Below, piece after piece: positions 52,888 through 64,000 of a DNA stretch of 64,000 bases. The notes under the pieces were generated by a model that was not told the DNA's origin, made no database searches, and saw only the letters and a program-made list of their open reading frames with translations. The position numbers and the translations under genes are program-made. Each line of letters starts with the position of its first letter. Position 1 is the first letter of the stretch. Origin of the DNA: Oenanthe sinensis (Eukaryota; Streptophyta; Magnoliopsida; Apiales; Apiaceae); contig CM053813.1 of assembly GCA_028671895.1 (NCBI GenBank), positions 13,392,001 to 13,456,000 of the forward strand, written 5' to 3'.

Positions 52888-52912
52888 TTTTTTTTTTTTT
52901 TTTTTTTTTTTT
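52886..52912 (-). other. LINE-3 poly(A) tail (27 nt)
   Basis: An uninterrupted run of 27 T on the plus strand at the 3' end of LINE-3, abutting the satellite. The first two T may belong to the target duplication. Confidence 0.93.
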
Positions 52913-52960
52913 ACTAAATGAGAGAATTTTATAAACCAAAAAAAGAAACACAAGAAATTC

Positions 52961-52974
52961 GGGGGCATACCCCC
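52961..52974 (-). promoter_or_regulatory. LINE-3 3'-UTR hairpin (GGGGG-TATG-CCCCC)
   Basis: On the minus strand a perfect 5-bp GC stem with a TATG loop, preceded by CTA, lies 48 nt before the poly(A). A TTTATAAAATT box is at 52925-52935. It is equivalent to the hairpins of LINE-1 and LINE-2. Confidence 0.65.
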
Positions 52975-53099
52975 TAGAGAAGGACATGCCCCAACTCAAG
53001 CTCAATCAAAGCAAACTATTCAATAACCACATAACAAAAGCGGAAACAAGCTTAACTAAAAAACAGCAACTAAACAAACAAGCTCAGCTAATACATGAT

Positions 53100-56000
53100 C
53101 TAATAAAATTGAGTAATCAACGTGGGGTCAGCCAACAATTTTTTCTGAAAATATGGACAAGTGTATAGCTTTTCTCGAGTAGTCCTTTTTATCTTCAAAG
53201 TAATGGTAGTAGAATTATGAACCTGCCCAGGATTATGTAACCTGAAGTTTCTTTCTTGCCAAATGAAATAAACACTAACACCAACATATAATCTAGCCAC
53301 CAGCTTCTCAAAATTAGTTGAATGCACACTCAAGAAATTACCCTGTAAGAAATCTTCCCAGATTGTGGATAGAGGAAGGGAACAAGCTTGCAAAACAGCA
53401 TTGGAAAAAGGACAGGTCGCAAATATATGGTCAACAGACTCATTAGCTCTGTTGCAAAGTAAGCAGGTTGGGGATCAGTGATTCCAAACTGAAGCAGCCT
53501 GTCTTTAGTAGGAAGGCGATTACGAATAGCGAGCCAAAAAATGAAGGAGCACTTGATAATGCTGTATTTGTGCCATACTGCTGAGGACCAAGGAGGGGTA
53601 GGCATCTTGAATCGAATAGAATTCCAAATTGTCAACACATTAACAAGACGGGCTCGCATACCATCCCATGTAATAAAATCTTGATCATGGAGCTGAATAC
53701 CACAGATTCTATGACGTAGATCAATTACATCAACATGATTTGAGGTAGGGAGGGCCCAAATACCATTAGACAAATAATAATGCACAGCCACCATACTAGA
53801 GGATCCTGCCAAAGAAATGATATCACTGGGAAACTGATGGACTAACGGGCGATTATGAAGCCATGGGTCTTGCCAGAAATTAAAATTCGAAGAATGGCCC
53901 AGCTGGTATCGAATGTAAGGAAGAGCATGGGGACGAGCATTGAGCACTTTCCTCACACACCATGAGCAACTATGAGGTATTTTTAGCGTCCAGAAAGATT
54001 TATTTTTGAAGAGAGAGCTATGAAGCCATAAAATCCAAAGCGAGGTAGGATTGGGCTGAATAATTCTCCAAAGCTGAAATAACACTGAAGCATTGTTCCA
54101 TTCAAATAAATTACGAATCCCCAACCCTCCTTCTAATTTTGGTAAGCAGCAATCTTGCCATCGAACCTTGTAGCTAACTCTATCATTAGAGACGCCTCCC
54201 CACAAAAATTTGGCTAAAAGGCTTTGAATCTGCTTTAGAACACTCTTCGGTAGGAAGATGTAAGCAGCCCAATACCCTTGAATAGCAAATAAAATTGCTT
54301 TAATAAGTTGGAGACGGCCTGCATAACTTAAATAGATGCAGGTCCAGGACTCCACACGAGTACATAATCTGTGAACAAGAACATTACAATCCTGAGAGCT
54401 GAGCTTGCTAGTTATAAGAGGAAGACCCAGGTACTTAATAGGCAAAGACCCCACTTGGATACCAAAGTTTGTAGTAACCATGTGAATTAGATTGTCGGGA
54501 ATATTGCAGTAAAAACCATGACATTTTTGATAATTTGGTCGTAATCCAGAATAAGCTGAGAATTGGTTGAGACCATTGAACATGTGAGTGATAGATGTTG
54601 CATCTCCATTACAAAACATAAAAAGATCATCAGCAAAAATTAGATGCGTAAGCAGAGTTTCCTTCGTTCTCCAATGATATTGAAAATCAGATGCAGACGC
54701 AGCTCTTGATAAGCAAGAAGTTAAGGCTTCCATGGCAAGAACAAAAAGGTAAGGAGACAGAGGGTCCCCTTGTCTAAGTCCAGATTTACAACTGAAATAA
54801 CCCTCAAGAGATCCGTTTAGTTTGACAGACATCATGCCAGTGCTAATACAACTCTTAATCCAGCTTACAAATCTTGAAGGGAAGCCCATTTTCGCAAGGA
54901 TTCTAAAAAGAAAGCTCCAATTGAGAGAATCAAATGCTTTGTGAATGTCAATTTTAAAAGAACATCTGGCAGGGCCTTTAGAAAGGTGATAATCCCTACA
55001 AATAGCTTGAGCCAACATGATGTTATCCCCAATAGAACGATGCTTGACAAATGCCGATTGGTTGGAAGAAATAAGCAGGGGCATAAGAGGCTGCATACGA
55101 CGAGCAAGTAACTTAGAAATACACTTGTAGATGACATTGCAACAAGAGATGGGCCGAAAATGAGCCATAGTGGTAGGGCAGCTTTGTTTAGGAACGAGGG
55201 CAATCGCTGTAGAATTGATTATTCTTGGCATATGAAGAGTGTTGAAAAAATAATGGATGCCATCAGTAACCTCTTTCTGCACTACACTCCAGGCAGCAAT
55301 AAAAAATTCAGGCGTAAATCCATCAGGACCAGGACTGCGATTCTTAGCCATGCCACAAAAGGTTCGAAAAATGTCTTCATTAGTAAAAGGAACTGTTAAA
55401 CTAGCAGCTTGATCTTCAGTGATAGAAGTGAAGTTCAAATCATCTGGTAAAGCTTCGACATGAGTTGTGGTACCCATAATTGATTTAAAATAATGCACAG
55501 CCACCTTAGCTATGTCTGTATGAGACGTGAGAATGGTACCATTGCCATCATCTAGAGTCAAAATCTTATTTGTGTTCCATCTGCCCTTACAAGCTTGAAA
55601 GAAATATTTATTATTACCATCGCCATGTTGAAGCCATTTTACTCTCGATTTTTGATGGAGAAAGAGTTCTTCTTTAGTAAGAGCTTCTTCATAGATCAAA
55701 ATGAGGGATGCCTCTTCAAGTAACTGAGCTGTTGTGGGATTATCTGACATAAGAGATTGAAAGTTGTGCAGAGTATTCCTGGTAGAAGTAACCATATCAT
55801 GAAGATTTCCATTACTGCGATTAAGGTTGACTAGAGCAGATTTAACTCGTTTCAGCTTGTGAGAAAGAATAAACCAGGGATCTCCTGAAACATTAACAGA
55901 CCAAGCTTCAAGAACCACCTGAGAAAACCTAGGATGCTGTAGAAGATGATGGAAACACTGAAATGGCTTTTTAATTTTTTGAGAGGGCCAACCCATAGTC

Positions 56001-56698
56001 AAAGCAGCTGGGCTATGATCTGAAATACCTCTGGGCATAAAATGAGCAGTGGAGAGGGAGAAATTAGATAACCAGCAACCATTCACCAGGATACGATCCA
56101 ATTTACGGAACTTAGGATTGTTGATATTTTTATCCCACCAAGTGAAGAAATTACCAAAACTACGGAGATCAGTGAGGCCTAAAGTAGCTACAAATTCTTT
56201 AAATTCAGAAATGTTTTCAGACCAATGAGGATTACCACCTTTAGCTTCAGACAAACTGAGGTAACAGTTAAAATCACCACACAGACACCAAGGAGAGTTC
56301 CCAGAATCAATTAAAGTACCAACGGTTTCAAGATCCCTCCACAAAGGTCTTCGATCAACACAGGTGTTGAAACCATAAACAAAAGAGACAACAAACTGTT
56401 CACCAATATCAATTCTAGTAGCAAAACAGGAAATTTGCTGCGCTGTAGAGGAAAACACATTAATTTTCCACACAGAGGGGTCCCAACCAAGCCAAATACG
56501 ACCATTATAGTGAGAAGCATAATTAAAAGCCCAAGTAAACTGAGAAGCAATTTTTCTAGACATAAAATGGGAGTCCTTCTCTAAAACATGAGTTTCAAGC
56601 AAGGCAATAAAAGAGAGTTTATTATTCGACAAAAAATCCTTCACAAAAGATACTTTATTATGTAAACCTCTAATATTGAAGGAACAGAAATCAATCAT
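53100..56698 (-). pseudogene. LINE-3 ORF2: endonuclease-reverse transcriptase with one frameshift
   Basis: Starts at the ATG at 56696-56698 (MIDFCSFNIRG), 4 nt after the ORF1 stop. The endonuclease shows N8, E35 (LLETHV), D142 (CGDFN) and SDHSP. The reverse transcriptase shows IDIHKAFDS (palm A), GLRQGDPLSPYLF and FADD at residues 688-691 (54626-54637). The zf-RVT region reads IFWLAIRNRLPTKDRLLQFG. The frame then shifts by one base at about 53466-53475, just before TCLLCNRANES...HIFATC, and the rest (VYFIWQERNFRLHN) reads in the other frame to the TAG at 53100-53102. One lost base explains it. Without it the protein would be about 1200 residues, equal to LINE-1 ORF2. All catalytic residues visible in LINE-1 are also present here. 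Confidence 0.93.
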
Positions 56699-56702
56699 AC
56701 AA

Positions 56703-57667
56703 TTAATTGGAGGGAGGTGGGGAAGCCCCCGAAGAGTTGAGACCTTTTTTCCGCTTCTTTTTACTTAACTTCACCATAGTATTTCCTTTTTGAGCTAACT
56801 TAGCATCCACCTCATCCACATTCGCCAGATTCTTGAACGTATTCAGAGGTGTAGGAGAATAATCAGCTGAAGTAGGAGAACCAGGAGAAGACTTTTTCTT
56901 TGAACCTTGCACTGTTTTCCAACCATCATTATCATCAGTTAGATTACCAACAGGTTGAGGAGTAGGGGGATTTTCAGTCGCAATGGGACCAAAGGATGTG
57001 ACAACAGGGTTCCCAGGAGTGACGAGAGGAGATGAATCAGTAGAACCTTGCACATTGTTATCAGCCTTCATAGTCTGTGGTGCAGACTTCTTAACCCAAA
57101 TGCGCTTTGTAACAGGGCAAGATGACACAAGATGGCCAAGAGATTTGCACCCCGAGCAAACTAGGGGTTTCGTCTGATAAGAAACATTAACTTCAACGAC
57201 AAATTTTTCCTTTGTGACTGGGTGAATATCCATAACCTTGATTTTTCCCGGAAGAGGATCACCAACTGAGAATTGAACACACATACGAGCAAAAGGCAAT
57301 ATATTCAGTTTTGAAGTGAGATGATCAGCACAAAGTGGCTTTCCAATGACACTAGCTAATCGACCAAGCCCCTCACAAGTCCAGTAGCTATCAGGAATAT
57401 TTGATAAATTAATCCAGAGAGGGAGTTGACTTACTTTAGAACTACCTGGATCATTCCCCCAGTCCGAAATAAGAAGAGGCCTTCTTTCGAAATACCAAGT
57501 GCCTTTAGCCAGAATCACATTCTTTTCAGCTACTGATTTAAACTTGAAGAAAAAAGTAGAGCTGTTTTTCTGAAACACATCTGTTAACCCTCTAGATCCC
57601 CATACCTTTTGAGCAATGTTTAGAACAGATTGAAATGAAAGCGTTCCTTTTGTAAAATGACCAACAA
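56703..57667 (-). pseudogene. LINE-3 ORF1 (gag-like), 5'-truncated
   Basis: The frame is open from the truncated edge of the element to the TAA at 56703-56705, about 320 codons, with no native start. It reads GHFTKGTLSFQSV, VWGSRGLTDVFQKN, GTWYFERRPLLISDW, then the zinc knuckle CSGCKSLGHLVSSC (CX2CX4HX4C, about 57117-57158) and a basic tail (KLSKKKRKKG). It aligns along its length with the second part of LINE-1 ORF1. The N-terminal Ser/Glu-rich part is missing. Confidence 0.9.
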
Positions 57668-57676
57668 GAACAACTT
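57668..57676. repeat. Right target duplication of LINE-3 (gaacaactt)
   Basis: Compares with gaaccaactt at 52878-52887; the satellite then continues gtaaactcttgtaggaat, as in the uninterrupted HOR copy at about 49374. Confidence 0.6.
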
Positions 57677-58394
57677 GTAAACTCTTGTAGGAATATTATT
57701 GTTTCATTTTAACATGAAAACAATTCTTAACAATTTGAGGCTTCATTCTTGAGTAGTTCAAACTCGGAAACAACTTGTAGTTTCATTCTTGACTCGTTTG
57801 TATAAGGAAACAACTTGTAAACACTTGTAGGAGCATTATTGGCTCGTTTAAACATCAAAACAATTCATAACAATTTGAGGATTCCTTCTTGACTCGTTCG
57901 AACTCGGAAACAACTTGTAGCTTCATTCTTGACTCGTTTGAACATGAAAACAACTTCTAAACACTTGTAGGAGCATTTTTGGCTCGTTTAAACATCAAAA
58001 TACTTCATAACAATTTGAGACTTCATTCTTGACTCGTTCGAACTCGAAAACAACTTGTAGATTCATTCTTGTGTCATTTGAACATGGAAACAACTTGTAA
58101 ACATTTGTAGGAGCATTATTGGCTCGTTTAAACATAAAAATAATTTGTAACAATTTGAGACTTCATTCTTGACTCGTTCGAACTTTGAAACAACTTGTAG
58201 CTTCATTCATCGCTCGTTTGAACATAGAAACAAGTTGTAAACTCTTGTAGGAGCATTATTGGATCGTTTAAACAACAAAACAATTCATAACAATTTGAGG
58301 CTTCATTCTTTACTCATTCGAACTCGAAAACAACTTTTAGCTTCATTCTTGACTCGTTTGAATATGGAAACAATTCATAACAATTTGAGGCTTC

Positions 58395-60652
58395 ATTCTT
58401 GAGTCGTTCGAACTCGGAAACAACTTGTAGCTTCATTCTTGTCTCGTTTGAACATGGAAACAACTTGTAAACACTTGTTGGAGCATTATTGGCTCGATTA
58501 AACATAAAAACAATTCATAACAATTTAAGACTTCATTCTTGACTCGTTCTAACATGGAAACAAGTTTAGCTTCATTCTTCACTCGTTTCAATATGAAAAT
58601 AACTTGTAAACTGTTGTAGGAACATTGTTGGCTCGTTTAAACATAAAAACAATTTGTAACAATTTGAGACTTCATTCTTGACTCGTTCGAACTTTGAAAC
58701 AACTTGTAGATTCATTCTTGCCTCGTTTGAACAAGGAAACAACTTGTAAACTCTTGTAGGAACATTATTGGCTCGTTTAAACATAAAAACAATTCGTAAC
58801 AATTTGAGACTTCATTCTTGACACGTTCGAACTTGGAAACAACTTGTAGCTTCATTCTTGACTCGTTTCAACATGGAAACAACTTGTAATCTCTTGTAGG
58901 AACATTATTGGCTCATTTAAACATCAAAACAATTCATAACAATTTGAGGCTTCATTCTTGACTCGTTCGAACTCGAAAATAACTTGTAGCTTCATTCTTG
59001 TGTCTTTTGAACATGGAAACAACTTGTAAACAATTGTAGGAGCATTATTGGCTCGTTTAAACATAAAAACAATTTGTAACAATTTGAGACTTCATTCTTG
59101 ACTCGTTCGAACTTTGAAACAACTTGTAGCTTCATTCTTGGCTCGTTTGAACATGGAAACAACTTGTAAACTCTTGTAAGAACATTATTGGCTCGTTTAA
59201 ACATAAAAACAATTCGTAAAATTTTGAGACTTCATTCTTGACTCTTTCAAACTCGGAAACAACTTGTAGCTTCATTCTTGACTCGTTTGAACATCGAAAC
59301 AACTTGTAAACACTTGTAGGAGCATTATTGGCTCGATTAAACATAAAAACAATTCATAACAATTTAAGACTTCATTCTTGACTCGTTCTAACATGGAAAT
59401 AAGTTTAGCTTCATTCTTGACTAGTTTGAGTATGGAAAAAACTTGTAAACATTTGTAGGAACATTATTGGCTCGATAAATATCAAAACAATTCATAACTA
59501 TTTGAGGCTTCATTCTTGACTCATTTGAACTCGAAAATAACTTGTAGCTTCATTCTTCACTCGTTTGAACATGGAAACAACTTTTAAACACAAGTAGGAG
59601 CATTATTGGCTCGTTTAAACATCAAAACAATTTGAGACTTCATTCTTGAGTCGTTCGAACTCGAAAACAACTTGTAGCTTCATTCTTGTCTCGTTTGAAC
59701 ATGGAAACAACTTGTAAACACTTGTTGGAGCATTATTGGCTCGATTAAACATAAAAACAATTCATAACAATTTAAGACTTCATTCTTGACTCGTTCTAAC
59801 ATGGAAACAAGTTTAGCTTCATTCTTCACTCGTTTCAATATGAAAATAACTTGTAAACTGTTGTAGGAACATTGTTGGCTCGTTTAAACATAAAAACAAT
59901 TTGTAACAATTTGAGACTTCATTCTTGACTCGTTCGAACTTTGAAACAACTTGTAGATTCATTCTTGCCTCGTTTGAACAAGGAAACAACTTGTAAACTC
60001 TTGTAGGAACATTATTGGCTCGTTTAAACATAAAAACAATTCGTAACAATTTGAGACTTCATTCTTGACACGTTCGAACTTGGAAACAACTTGTAGCTTC
60101 ATTCTTGACTCGTTTCAACATGGAAACAACTTGTAATCTCTTGTAGGAACATTATTGGCTCATTTAAACATCAAAACAATTCATAACAATTTGAGGCTTC
60201 ATTCTTGACTCGTTCGAACTCGAAAATAACTTGTAGCTTCATTCTTGTGTCTTTTGAACATGGAAACAACTTGTAAACAATTGTAGGAGCATTATTGGCT
60301 CGTTTAAACATAAAAACAATTTGTAACAATTTGAGACTTCATTCTTGACTCGTTCGAACTTTGAAACAACTTGTAGCTTCATTCTTGGCTCGTTTGAACA
60401 TGGAAACAACTTGTAGACTCTTGTAAGAACATTATTGGCTCGTTTAAACATAAAAACAATTCGTAAAATTTTGAGACTTCATTCTTGACTCTTTCGAACT
60501 CGGAAACAACTTGTAGCTTCATTCTTGACTCGTTTGAACATGGAAACAACTTGTAAACACTTGTAGGAGCATTATTGGCTCGATTAAACATAAAAACAAT
60601 TCATAACAATTTAAGACTTCATTCTTGACTCGTTCTAACATGGAAACAAGTT
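58395..60652. repeat. 1247-bp tandem duplication in block D
   Basis: 58395-59405 and 59642-60652 are nearly identical at an offset of 1247 bp, sharing for example the private variant gtttgaacaaggaaac (58725 and 59972). The ~236 bp between them carries the gagtatggaaaaaacttg marker block known from 46633 and 50147, so parts of the large HOR have been shuffled here. Confidence 0.8.
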
Positions 60653-63600
60653 TAGCTTCATTCTTCACTCATTTGAACATGAAAATAACTTGTAAACTGT
60701 TGTAGGAACATTGTTGGCTCGTTTAAACATAAAAACAATTTGTAACAATTTGCGACTTCATTCTTGACTCGTTCGAACTTTGAAACAACTTGTAGCATCA
60801 TTCTTGTCTCGTTTGAACATGGAAACAACTTGTAAACTCTTGTAGGAACATTATTGGCTCGTTTAAACATAAAAACAATTCGTAACAATTTGAGACTTCA
60901 TTCTTGACACGTTCGAACTTGGAAACAACTTGTAGCTTTATTCTTGACTCGTTTGAACATGAAAACAACTTGTAATCTCTTATAGGAACATTATTGGCTC
61001 GTTTAAACATCAAAACAATTCATAACAATTTGAGGCTTCATTCTTGACTCGTTCGAACTCGAAAATAACTTGTAGCTTCATTCTTGTGTCTTTTGAACAT
61101 GGAAATAACTTGTAAACAATTGTAGGAGCATTATTGGCTCGTTTAAACATAAAAACAATTGTAACAATTTGAGACTTCATTCTTGACTCGTTCGAACTGT
61201 GAAACAACTTGTAGCTTCATTCTTGGCTCGTTTGAACATGGAAACAACTTGTAAACTCTTGTAAGAACATTATTGGCTCGTTTAAACATAAAAACAATTC
61301 GTAAAATTTTGAGACTTCATTCTTGACTCTTTCAAACTCGGAAACAACTTGTAGCTTCATTCTTGACTCGTTTGAACATCGAAACAACTTGTAAACACTT
61401 GTAGGAGCATTATTGGCTCGTTTAAACATAAGAACAATTCGTAAAATTTTGAGACTTCATTCTTGACTCTTTCAAACTCGGAAACAACTTGTAGCTTCAT
61501 TCTTGACTCGTTTGAACATGGATACAACCTGTAAACACTTGTAGGAGCATTATTGGCTCGTTTAAACATAAGAACAATTTATAACAATTGGAGACTTCAT
61601 TCTTGACTCGTTCTAACATGGAAACAAGTTTAGCTTCATTCTTGACTCGTTTGAACATGAAAACAACTTGTAAACTGTTGTAGGAACATTGTTGGCTCGT
61701 TTAAACATAAAAACAATTCGTAAAATTTTGAGACTTCATTCTTGACTCTTTCAAACTCGGAAACAACTTGTAGCTTCATTCTTGACTCGTTTGAACATGG
61801 ATACAACCTGTAAACACTTGTAGGAGCATTATTGGCTCGTTTAAACATAAGAACAATTTATAACAATTGGAGACTTCATTCTTGACTCGTTCTAACATGG
61901 AAACAAGTTTAGCTTCATTCTTGACTCGTTTGAACATGAAAACAACTTGTAAACTGTTGTAGGAACATTGTTGGCTCGTTTATACATCAAACCAATTCAT
62001 AACAATTTGAGGCTTCATTCTTGACACGTTCGAACTCAGAAACAACTTTTAGCTTCATTCTTGACTCGTTTGAACAATGAAAAAACTTGTAAACACTTGT
62101 AGGAGCATTATTGGCTAGTTTAAACATATAACAATTCGTAACAATTTGAGACTTCATTCTTGACTCGTTCGAACTTTGAAACAACTTGTAGCTTCATTCA
62201 TGGCTCGTTTGAACATAGAAACAACTTGTAAACTCTTCTATGAACATTGTTGGCTCGTTTAAACATAAAAACAATTTGAGACTTCATTCTTGACTCGTTC
62301 GAACTTGGAAACAACTTGTAGCTTCATTCTTGACTCGTATAAACTTGGAAACAACTTGTAAAATCTTGTAGGAACATTATTGGCATGTTTAAACATCAAA
62401 CCAATTCATAACAATTTGAGGTTTCATTCTTGACTCGTTCGAACTCAGAAATAACTTGTAGCTTCATTCTTGACTCGTTTGAACATGGAAACAACTTGTA
62501 AACACTTGTAGGAGCATTATTGGATCGTTTAAACAACAAAACAATTCATAACAATTTGAGGCTTCATTCTTTACTCGTTCGAACTCGAAAACAACTTTTA
62601 GCTTCATTCTTGACTCGTTTGAACATGGAAACAATTCATAACAATTTGAGGCTTCATTCTTGACTCGTTCGAACTCGGAAACAACATGTAGCTTCATTCT
62701 TGACTCGTTTGAACATGGAAACAACTTGTAAACTCTTGTAGGAATATTATTGGTTCATTTTAACATGAAAACAATTCTTAACAATTTGAGGCTTCATTCT
62801 TGAGTAGTTCAAACTCGGAAACAACTTGTAGTTTCATTCTTGACTCGTTTGTATAAGGAAACAACTTGTAAACACTTGTAGGAGCATTATTGGCTCGTTT
62901 AAACATCAAAACAATTCATAACAATTTGAGGATTCCTTCTTGACTCGTTCGAACTCGGAAACAACTTGTAGCTTCATTCTTGACTCGTTTGAACATGAAA
63001 ACAACTTCTAAACACTTGTAGGAGCATTTTTGGCTCGTTTAAACATCAAAATACTTCATAACAATTTGAGACTTCATTCTTGACTCGTTCGAACTCGAAA
63101 ACAACTTGTAGATTCATTCTTGTGTCATTTGAACATGGAAACAACTTGTAAACATTTGTAGGAGCATTATTGGCTCGTTTAAACATAAAAATAATTTGTA
63201 ACAATTTGAGACTTCATTCTTGACTCATTCGAACTTTGAAACAAATTGTAGCTTCATTCATCGCTCGTTTGAACATAGAAACAAGTTGTAAACTCTTGTA
63301 GGAGCATTATTGGATCGTTTAAACAACAAAACAATTCATAATAATTTGAGGCTTCATTCTTTACTCGTTCGAACTCGAAAACAACTTTAGCTTCATTCTT
63401 GACTCGTTTGAACATGGAAACAATTCATAATAATTTGAGACTTTATTCTTGACTCGTTCGAATTCGGAAACAACTTGTAGCTTCATTCTTGACTGGTTTG
63501 AACATGGAAACAACTTGTAAACTCTTGTAGGAACATTATTGGTTCATTTTAACATGAAAACAATTCTTAACAATTTGAGGCTTCATTCTTGACTCGTTCG

Positions 63601-64000
63601 AGCTCGGAAACAACTTTTAGCTTCATTCTTGACTCGTTTGAATATGGAAACAATTCATAACAATTTGAGGCTTCATTCTTGACTCGTTCGAACTCGGAAA
63701 CAACTTGTAGCTTCATTCTTGACTCGTTTGAACATGGAAACAACTTGTAAACTCTTGTAGGAACATTATTGGTTGATTTTAACATGAAAACAATTCTTAA
63801 CAATTTGAGGCTTCATTCTTGACTCGTTCGAACTCGGAAACAACTTGTAGTTTCATTCTTGACTCGTTTGTATAAGGAAACAACTTGTAAACACTTGTAG
63901 GAGCATTATTGGCTCGTTTAAACATCAAAACAATTCATAACAATTTGAGGCTTCATTCTTGACTCGTTCGAACTCGGAAACAACTTGTATCTTCATTCTT

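Larger units (their letters stand above)
52886..57667 (-). mobile_element. LINE-3: L1-type LINE truncated within ORF1
   Basis: Minus-strand LINE of about 4.8 kb with poly(A) (27 T on the plus strand, 52886-52912), a ~185-bp 3' UTR, all of ORF2 and the 3' two-thirds of ORF1. The 5' end at 57667 falls inside the ORF1 DUF4283-like region, so the 5' UTR is missing. Only one coding lesion was found apart from the truncation. The long pure tail and near-open frames suggest a fairly recent insertion. It interrupts the third copy of the 3.5-kb satellite HOR; the earlier copies at the matching site lack it. Confidence 0.95.
57668..64000. repeat. Satellite array, block D (~45 monomers, runs off the window)
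   Basis: The same 140-bp satellite. 57668-58390 continues the HOR copy interrupted by LINE-3, then jumps by an internal deletion. A ~1247-bp duplication follows (58395-59405 against 59642-60652). A 279-bp two-monomer duplication is at about 61430-61850. 61900-63400 is another copy of the 3.5-kb HOR content. The array reaches the last base of the window. No gene is present. Confidence 0.95.

Noticed and set aside
2526..64000. Direct repeats at regular spacing, as in a CRISPR array.
   Set aside because: The repeats are contiguous 140-bp monomers without unique spacers and lie in a plant-type genome with LINEs; this is satellite DNA.

Overview
The window looks like pericentromeric or centromeric heterochromatin of a flowering plant. 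About 44 kb of the 64 kb (roughly 315 monomers) is one satellite family with a ~140-bp monomer. It is interrupted by three plant-type L1 LINE insertions and bordered or invaded by LTR-retrotransposon sequence. The plant assignment rests on the LINE proteins: a DUF4283-like domain plus a CX2CX4HX4C zinc knuckle in ORF1, an endonuclease/RT/zf-RVT order in ORF2, and 5'-UTR features such as AAACCCTAA. No species can be named from the sequence. No host protein-coding gene, tRNA or rRNA gene was recognised.

Layout. 1-2525 is the end of a probable LTR on the minus strand, abutting the array at 2525/2526. 2526-18856 is satellite, with a 1690-bp tandem duplication (4265-7675) and a ~2378-bp higher-order repeat (HOR, from about 13270). 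18857-24645 is LINE-1 (+ strand, full length, two small lesions). 24646-33062 is satellite; the 2378-bp HOR resumes, followed by a 1680-bp (12-mer) HOR. 33063-39591 is LINE-2 (- strand, 5'-truncated), itself split by a 4164-bp probable solo LTR (34683-38846) with a GTCAC target duplication. 39592-52885 is satellite with 839-bp and ~3514-bp HORs. 52886-57667 is LINE-3 (- strand, truncated in ORF1, one frameshift in ORF2). 57668-64000 is satellite to the window end.

The satellite monomer is built from three related subunits of 50, 40 and 50 bp. Each starts CTCGTT and carries a GTTYRAAC dyad. HORs of several lengths show repeated unequal exchange, and hybrid monomers show exchange between subunits. 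All three LINEs entered the same short stretch of the third subunit (GGAAACAACTTGTAA). All three also keep a 3'-UTR hairpin with a (A/T)ATG loop 43-48 nt before the poly(A), plus a TTTATAAAATT-like box. A shared target site and a shared 3' signature are the most interesting signals here. The many 60-100-residue minus-strand reading frames in the satellite are by-products of the repeat, not genes.
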